DNA from: Wolfiporia cocos
Lineage: Eukaryota > Basidiomycota > Agaricomycetes > Polyporales > Phaeolaceae
Length of the DNA stretch: 64,000 nucleotides
Reading direction: 5' to 3'
Assembly (NCBI GenBank): GCA_029448655.1
Contig: JACCLO010000012.1
Span: 1,426,001-1,490,000 of the forward strand
Every line of letters starts with the position of its first letter. Position 1 is the first letter of the stretch. Shown piece after piece: positions 57,588-64,000 of the stretch. The notes below the pieces were generated by a model, which saw only the letters and a program-made list of their open reading frames with translations, did not search any database and was not told the DNA's origin. Made by a program: the position numbers and the translations under genes.

Positions 57588-58107
57588 TTTCGCAAAAGTT
57601 GCAGTCGGAGGCAGTTTGGAATGATGTGCAGACCGAGAAGCTCAGCGCGTGCAGCGCACGTTTTTGGACCACTTCACGAGTGTAGGCGCCCTCGGCGGCA
57701 GCTGCACCGTTTTCAACGCGAAATATAAAAGTGGAAGACGGTCAGCGCAGAGTCTGCGTGTGCCGAACGCCGTTGAGCAAGCGAGGGATGTAATCTTTCC
57801 GAGATCTATTCCGTAGATCGGCCTAGGCGTCAATCAATTGATGTGTGGCTTTACAAACATACGCCAAGTAACAAGCATCTATCCTTCTGCGCTATTCGGC
57901 TTTGTCATTACATCGAAGTGGCCTGCAATTCTACTTTTCTTACTATCGTAACTTCAGTCCAATTACCGACACGAGGCTTAGCGTGATTGTATCGCAATCA
58001 GGAACACCATTACTTGTTGCTTCCAGCTCGAACCACGACATTATACGGACACCTCATCAAACGTGACAACACTACCGCGAACTAGTAATTACTCTATATA
58101 TCTCAGT
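57588..58107. promoter_or_regulatory. Shared divergent promoter region of GCN1 and GGPP synthase
   Basis: A 520-bp noncoding gap separates the two start codons. An AT-rich AATATAAAAG lies near 57721. No conserved operator is recognised. Confidence 0.5.
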
Positions 58108-59537
58108 ATGGCTTCATCCTCCAGCCTTGATATCGACTTCGACCCGCTCCGTATCCTCTCCGAGGCGCAGCCGTGGTCCAAGACGAACGAGAATGTAAAT
58201 TCGTCCATCTCACTCGCCACAATCGCTCATGAATCTGGCAGACACTGCTAGAGCCGTTCACGCACGTCAACTCCGTAGGCGGTAAGGACATCCGCGGGCA
58301 GATGCTCAAGGCCTTCAATCAGTGGCTGCACGTCCCGGAGGACAAGCTCGCTGTCATCACACGTGTCGTCAGTATGCTGCACACGGCCAGCCTGCTGTGA
58401 GCACTGTGTTCCATGTGTCTGAGCTTGTCATGACTGAGGGCCAGGATAGATGACATTGAGGATGACGCGCAGCTGCGGCGGGGAGTGCCTGGTGCGTATA
58501 GATGCACCATGGATGTCGACCGGGAGCTGACGACGATGTGCGCAGCGTCGCACAAGATCTACGGCATCCCGCAGACCATCAACTCGGCTAACTACGCATA
58601 CTTCGTGGCGTACCAGGAGCTCTTCACCCTGCGTTCCGGAATCGGCTTTGTTGACCAGTCGGACGAGGAAGGGAAGCGCCTCATCCCCTTCCGCGAGCTT
58701 GACCGCATCGTTACAGGTACGTCTACGCAGTGTCCAAGCGTATAAATCACCTCAGATGTGATCTGCGATCTCAGCGGAATTGCTCTCGCTGCACCGAGGA
58801 CAGGGGCTCGAACTGCTCTGGCGAGACTCCTTACAATGTCCAACAGAAGAAGAGTATGTCTCAATGGTCAACAACAGTAAGTAGTGTGAGATCCATGATA
58901 GAATATGTCCATTGAGCATGACTACGCCCTTCCGCAGAAACGGGAGGTCTCTTCCGAGTGGCAGTGAAGCTGATGATGGCTTGTGCCACCACCAACGTCG
59001 ACGTGTACGCTAGCATGCCATTTGTGCCACACATGTAAATTCTGAAGATCCACTTGCAGGGACTACGTTCCGCTCGTAAACCTGTTCGGCATCTATTATC
59101 AGATTCGGGACGACTACATGAACCTCCAAAGCCCACAGGTATGCACAAGGCTTGATCCCCGGCATCCCCTGACCTCAGCGCGCGCAGTATGCCGACAACA
59201 AGGGCTTCGCCGAGGACCTCACCGAGGGCAAGTTCTCCTTCCCGATTGTGCACGCCGTGCGCGCGGACCCGTCCAACCGCCAGGTGCTCAGTAGGTCGCC
59301 CTCCGCCGGAGTCTCTGCCGCCGCCTGATCGCGCTGTCAGACATCCTACAGAAACGGCCGACGACGCCCACGCTCAAGCACCACACCGTCGCGTACCTGC
59401 GGAACCACACCAAGTCGTTCGACTACACGATCGGGGTCCTGCGCTCGGTCGAGCGGCAGATCCGCGCGGAGGTCGCGCGGCTTGGCGGCAATACCGGGCT
59501 GGAGAAGCTCGTGGATGCGCTGCATGTAGAGGGGTGA
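58108..59537 (+). CDS. Geranylgeranyl diphosphate synthase
   Basis: Nine exons (58108-58194, 58242-58396, 58445-58491, 58546-58716, 58775-58876, 58938-59004, 59060-59138, 59188-59290, 59341-59537) give 335 residues. The first Asp-rich motif is in [15 protein letters not shown] and the second in [10 protein letters not shown]; both bind Mg and diphosphate. [32 protein letters not shown] and [11 protein letters not shown] are hallmarks of fungal GGPP synthases. The enzyme joins isopentenyl diphosphate to farnesyl diphosphate for protein prenylation and diterpenoids. I used the ATG at 58108, since the one at 58063 lies in a different exon-like reading with no conserved sequence. No terpene cyclase is nearby, so a housekeeping role is likely. 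Confidence 0.94.
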
Positions 59538-62108
59538 CCACTGGTTTGCTCCCGTGGTGAGGACGGTGTGCACAACGTGGTGGGGGATATCATCTGTAAC
59601 AAAGGTATATAATCTATCTGCAGGAAATTGGCCATATGGCGGGATTGCGTGCTAATGTCAGTAATTCCTTGAGATATCTTTCTCAATCAGGCAACGATAT
59701 ATGCGGGGACGTATGTCTATCATCGGGGACGAGTTCCCGCGTTGATGCGACTTGAATATCCTGCTACTTGACATAATATTTACATCATCCCCTTTTCGCC
59801 ACTGAGCGATGTGAAGATCAGAAGTGCACGTTGTACGCGGGTAGCGCTTCTCTGAGCCTGCCCTGAAGCCCACCGAAGTGTACATATAAGCCCTACCCTC
59901 TACCCTGTTGAACCTTGGCTTTCTGTCCGCCGTTCGCGCGCCCAATGGCAGCTCAGAATTTGAGCGCGACGCCCGTGGTGCATAGCGGTGTGCGCAGACC
60001 CCTCTGTGCGTCCATCTATCTTGTCGTCTTGACCCTCAACAGCACTTGCTGACAGACAACACAACAGCCAACCGCGACCCAATGTGTTCCGATACCACTA
60101 CGACCGACGGTCCCCAGTGGTAGGGAGAGCTATCACAGTAAGCATGACTTTCGCTGACGTTCCGGCCACCTTCGTGTTGACGTTGAGCATTCATTGTGCA
60201 TAGTGCAGACATCTGCATGGTCGTCCTCTCAGGACGAGTTTTCTGCGCAGCAGATAATACAGCAAATCAATTAACCCAAGTGCTTGAGAGCTGCTCGTAC
60301 ACCGTCTTCATCGAATATGTTTCCGGCGGTGGAGATGTTACCGAGAAGTGCTCTATATGTACCGTCGACCGCTCAGTCATAATGCATCATCGATGGGGTA
60401 GCTATGCAGTGGAGATCTGACATGCGGCAGTCTCGCGACCTTGTTGAGTGCCACATGTATGGCTGAGTATTAGTGTCAATGCGCGCCAGCGCAACATTCG
60501 ACAATAATTCACTCGGACGTCTTTGAGGCTGAGTAAACTTCAATGAGGCATACTCTGCAAGACTTATGTAAGGCCTAATGGATCAATGAGGTGTGCAGCA
60601 TATCAGGTTCCAGCACTCAAGCCACTTACAGTCTCAATCAATGCCCGGCCGGCGACCTATGCCTTGATTTGGTAACGGTACAGTTACATAATCTACTGGT
60701 TTAGCTGTACGGTCAACGCTTGCATCACGTCATAGATATGCTCGATCGAAGAGTTCGACGGCATCCCCGAGCCTGTCCAATATCAGGTCGCTTTCTCCGG
60801 CCTAATAATCACAAAAATGGACTTTCCGAACATCAGCACTATGCGCTAAGTAGTGGTAACTGTCTGGCCGTCATGGTGAGCGACAGCAAATAATGCACGA
60901 GCATCCGCGTACCGGAACATAAAGCGATCTGCGCTCACGTGTAGCCTCCCTGAGTCTGCCCTAAAGCCTGACAAGCCTCTATATAACCCCGACCCTCTGC
61001 CTCGACTTACCTTCGTCCTTCCGTCAACTGTCGAGAGTGGGGCCCCCAGGAAGGGGGTTGGACACTGGTCCAACCACGTAGTCCCCGGCCACAGGTAGTG
61101 TCGGGTAGCGCGCGTGGACGAGCTGACGCTCCGCGTGAGATGATGAGCCGACTGAGTTCGGGAGACCCGCTCCGTATGTCTTTGTATCTCTCTCGCCTCG
61201 GGCATCTGGTCTGACGAAGGACATGCGGTAGATGGAGACCGACGAAGGAGATCGGAGGTCGATTAGCCACGGTCAGGGCGATGACCGCGGTTCCGGAGTG
61301 GTGAGATCTTTCCCTACCCGTCTGTCCATGCTGGTGCTCAGGCTGAGCAGTATCGTCTGCAGTATTGGCCTTCGATGGTCCTTTACCGGACGCAACGAAG
61401 AGCTCACGTGGCTTGCAGGTTTTGCAAGCGATATATTGCAGCGGAGTCGCTGTGTTTCGAAAAATAAGTAACCCAGGTCGTCTTTGAGCTACTCGTCGCA
61501 CGTTCTTCGAGATGTGGTCGAAATGTGCTCTGTATTCTCGGCTGCATAATGACAAGTGTTGCAGCTGATTCTGTTTTCACATGCATGATGCTCTGAATGT
61601 GCCTTGCAAGCTTCTTGAAATCTGTTCCGCCGTGAACTATGTACTACGTAACGCGTAACCCCGTATGGTACGGGCATCTCGTGGACAAACATATCATCGC
61701 CGAGGTCAAATGTACTGCCTCATCAGCGGCCGCGGTAGGTCTATGAACACATCGCGTTAGTGATGCTGATCGCGTTGGCTTTCCCCGGGGTCATTGAGGA
61801 TTGTAACATACACAGACGATGCCGCGGCGGGCGGGGGAGTGGCTTGAACCAAATGCACCCGTGAGTACAATGGCACGATATCACATACAGGTCAGATCAT
61901 ACAGCTTGGGCGCCCAGCGCTTCATGACCGAGGACAAGAAGGTCATCTGGGATGCAGATCTAGATAGCTCCCCAACATCATGCGCCGCGAACATCGGTTG
62001 TATGGGCGACCCGGCGCTCCGACTGCATGCCATAAAGCACCTCGTTCCGCGGACGCGTAGACGTGAGACCCGCTGCGTCTCTCCTGTCCCCCTCTGACCA
62101 CCTCTGCA
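59538..62108. other. Intergenic with two similar TATA-containing segments
   Basis: No gene is recognised. Two segments, about 59840-59935 and 60940-61020, share the order CTGAG.CTGCCCT.AAGCC, a TATA box (CATATAA 59883, TATATAA 60980) and ACCCTCT.CC. They look like diverged copies of one core promoter. A 35-codon open frame starts at 59944 after the first, without known similarity. Confidence 0.4.
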
Positions 62109-64000
62109 ATGTCCGAAGTATATGGCCCCGGCGAGCTCGCGCCCATCCCGGACGATCTGAGCATCGTGCAGTTCATGCATGATCACCATCATTCAACTCG
62201 ACCGGTCCCAAAGGATTTCGCCCCGTGGTTCATTGAGGAAGAGACGGGGAGACAGATTGGCTATGAAGAAGTACGTACGATCGACTGGGCTTTGGAATTA
62301 TGGTTTCATAACGTTCCTCAGGTGAAAACCCGCACGAACGCGCTCGCGCAAGCACTGCATGCGCGGTGGGGTATAGGCGAGTTGCAGAGTAATATTGGAG
62401 TGTGGGAACGCGGCTCACGCGCTGCTCGCAGGCGAGGATGATACTGGTATGCGCATATATACATCCATTCCGAAGGAACTGTAAACCCGTTTGATACAAC
62501 GCTGTCTAGTCTGCATCTTCAGCCCCAACCATGTCGGTGAGCACCGCACGCACAGTCTTTCTCCTAGCCGCTGACTCAAGTCCCACAGACTATCCGATCG
62601 TGACCTGGTGAGCCCAACCACGCCCGGCCAACTGCGTACTCATCCCTTTCAGGGCGGCGTTCAGACTCGGCGCAATCATCTCGTAACCCCATTCCGCTCT
62701 TGAGCCGTGCAGCGGTCCTGACCCCACGCAGCGCAGCGAACCCCGCATACACCGCGGACGAGCTCGTCTACCAGCTCTCCGCGACGCACGCCAAGCTGCT
62801 CGTCGTGCACCCGTGGAACCTCGCCGCGGGGCGCGCCGCCGCGCAGGCGGTCGGGCTGCCCGCGGCGCGCATCGTCCTCCTCGAGCGCGTCCCGCAGGCG
62901 GGGCTCGTTACCCTTACGGAGCTCGTCACCGCGGGCGCGGCGGTGCCGCGGACGTTCGTCGAGCGCGCGCTGCGGCCGGGCGAGGGCAAGACCAAGCTTG
63001 CGTTCCTCAGCTTCTCGAGCGGGACGACGGGCTTGCCGAAGGTGCGCGCCATGGGTGCTCCGGGTGCTGAGAGTGGAAACTGAGGTGCTGGAGCAGGCTG
63101 TGCAGATCCCGCACTTCAGCTTGATCGCGAACGTGGTGCAGATTGCGTCGTTCGCGAAGACAGACCCGCACCCGCCGAAGGAGCACAGATACCGCCCTGG
63201 AGATGTCAGCATGGCAGGTGCGAAGAGCACGCTCACTGAGCGGGAGTATGCGTTGACATTTGTGCACAGTCTTGCCCTTTTACCGTAAGTTATTAAATTT
63301 CCAGCGGGCGGGTCATGGGAGCATGACCGTTCTCCAGATATCTACGGTCAAGTGATCAACATGCACTTCATGCCGTTTTATGGAGTACGTCTTACGCTAA
63401 ACGTGCTGGCCGAACACATGATCTGATCATACTCCTGGTAGTACTCGGTCGTGATCATTCCAAAGTTTGACTTCCTAGGGATGCTCAACAGCATCCAGCG
63501 CTACCACATCAACTTCCTGCCGTGCGTCCCAACCGTCCCAGCATCTTCGAGGCTAACCAAGGGACCAGCGTCGTCCCACCAATGATCGTCGCGCTTTGCA
63601 AGGTGCGCATAAGCGCACCCACACGAGCTCGCTGACCCAACGCCAACGCAGCACCCAGCGGTGCAGAAATACGACCTCTCCTCCGTGCGGCACATCGCCA
63701 GCGGCGCCGCGCCGCTGTCCTCCGAGCTCACCCTGCAGCTCGCGAAGGTGCTCCCGAACGCCTCCGTCGGCCAGGGCTACGGTGCGCACGCTCTCCCTCC
63801 CCCGCCGTCCGGCCGCTCACGGCACATCATCCCCCGCGGCGCGCGCAGGCATGACGGAGACGTGCACGGCGATCTCGTTCCCGCAGATCGACATGCACAT
63901 CTGCACGCCGGGGAGCGCGGGCGTGCTCCTCCCCGGGGTCGTCGTGCGCGTCGTGCGCGAGGACGGCGCGCTCGCGCCGCTCGGCGAGACCGGCGAGCTC
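62109..64000 (+). CDS. AMP-dependent CoA ligase (4-coumarate-CoA ligase-like), cut by right edge
   Basis: An ANL-superfamily adenylate-forming enzyme that activates a carboxylic acid with ATP and CoA. Early exons are very short: 62109-62270, 62322-62376, 62432-62446 (15 nt), 62510-62536, 62589-62607, 62653-62682, then 62732-63042. These read DDTVCIFSPNHVDYPIVTWA and NPAYTADELVYQLS. The phosphate-binding loop is LSFSSGTTGLPKAV. Later exons give LPFYHIYGQVINM, NFLPCVPPMIVALCK, SGAAPLSSEL and GQGYGMTETCT, the adenine-binding motif. The hinge and C-terminal Lys domain lie outside the window. Intron 2 appears to begin with GC (62377). Substrate class cannot be told; 4CL-like enzymes include aryl and medium-chain fatty acid ligases. 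Confidence 0.92.

Noticed and set aside
1..64000. CRISPR arrays, bacterial operons or phage genes
   Set aside because: None is present; intron-rich genes and eukaryotic transposons show this is fungal nuclear DNA.

Overview
The window is nuclear DNA of a filamentous fungus, most likely a basidiomycete of the Agaricomycotina. Genes are packed with many short (about 45-65 bp) GT-AG introns, exons are often tiny, and the proteins read like mushroom-forming-fungus proteins: secreted sedolisin peptidases, an FRM2/HBN1-type nitroreductase, GCN1, a GGPP synthase and a multi-intron AMP-binding ligase. The species cannot be named from sequence alone.

Layout. 1-7.9 kb: a Ty3/Gypsy LTR retrotransposon on the minus strand, cut by the left edge, with an embedded dUTPase domain; its gag is interrupted by a 690-bp hAT-like element. 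8.1-9.8 kb: a second hAT-like element with a 709-bp solo LTR inserted in its tip. 10.3-15.5 kb: two tandem sedolisin genes with identical 8-exon layout, the first carrying a nonsense codon. 17.1-18.4 kb: a third TIR element. 18.8-19.7 kb: nitroreductase copy 1. 20.9-23.7 kb: a family X DNA polymerase (Pol4/lambda-like), convergent with a glutaryl-CoA dehydrogenase gene at 23.9-26.1 kb. 27.0-37.2 kb: a 10.2-kb head-to-tail array of seven Helitrons, one autonomous with an intact 1757-residue Rep/helicase ORF. 37.6-38.3 kb: an unrecognised gene. 39.9-40.8 kb: nitroreductase copy 2. 44.5-48.2 kb: a 14-TM-type MFS transporter, convergent with GCN1 (48.4-57.6 kb), which diverges from GGPP synthase (58.1-59.5 kb). 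62.1 kb to the right edge: an AMP-dependent CoA ligase, incomplete.

How the genes fit together. The host genes are housekeeping or metabolic: general amino-acid control (GCN1), isoprenoid precursor synthesis, lysine/tryptophan breakdown in mitochondria (GCDH), DNA end repair (Pol4), external protein digestion (sedolisins), transport and quinone/nitro reduction. They do not form an obvious biosynthetic cluster. Mobile DNA is concentrated in 0-10 kb, 17-18 kb and 27-37 kb, and its nested structure can be read from intact target-site duplications. I built spliced gene models by hand; for eight host genes the exon lengths add up to a whole number of codons, which supports them. GCN1 and the right-edge ligase were modelled only in part.
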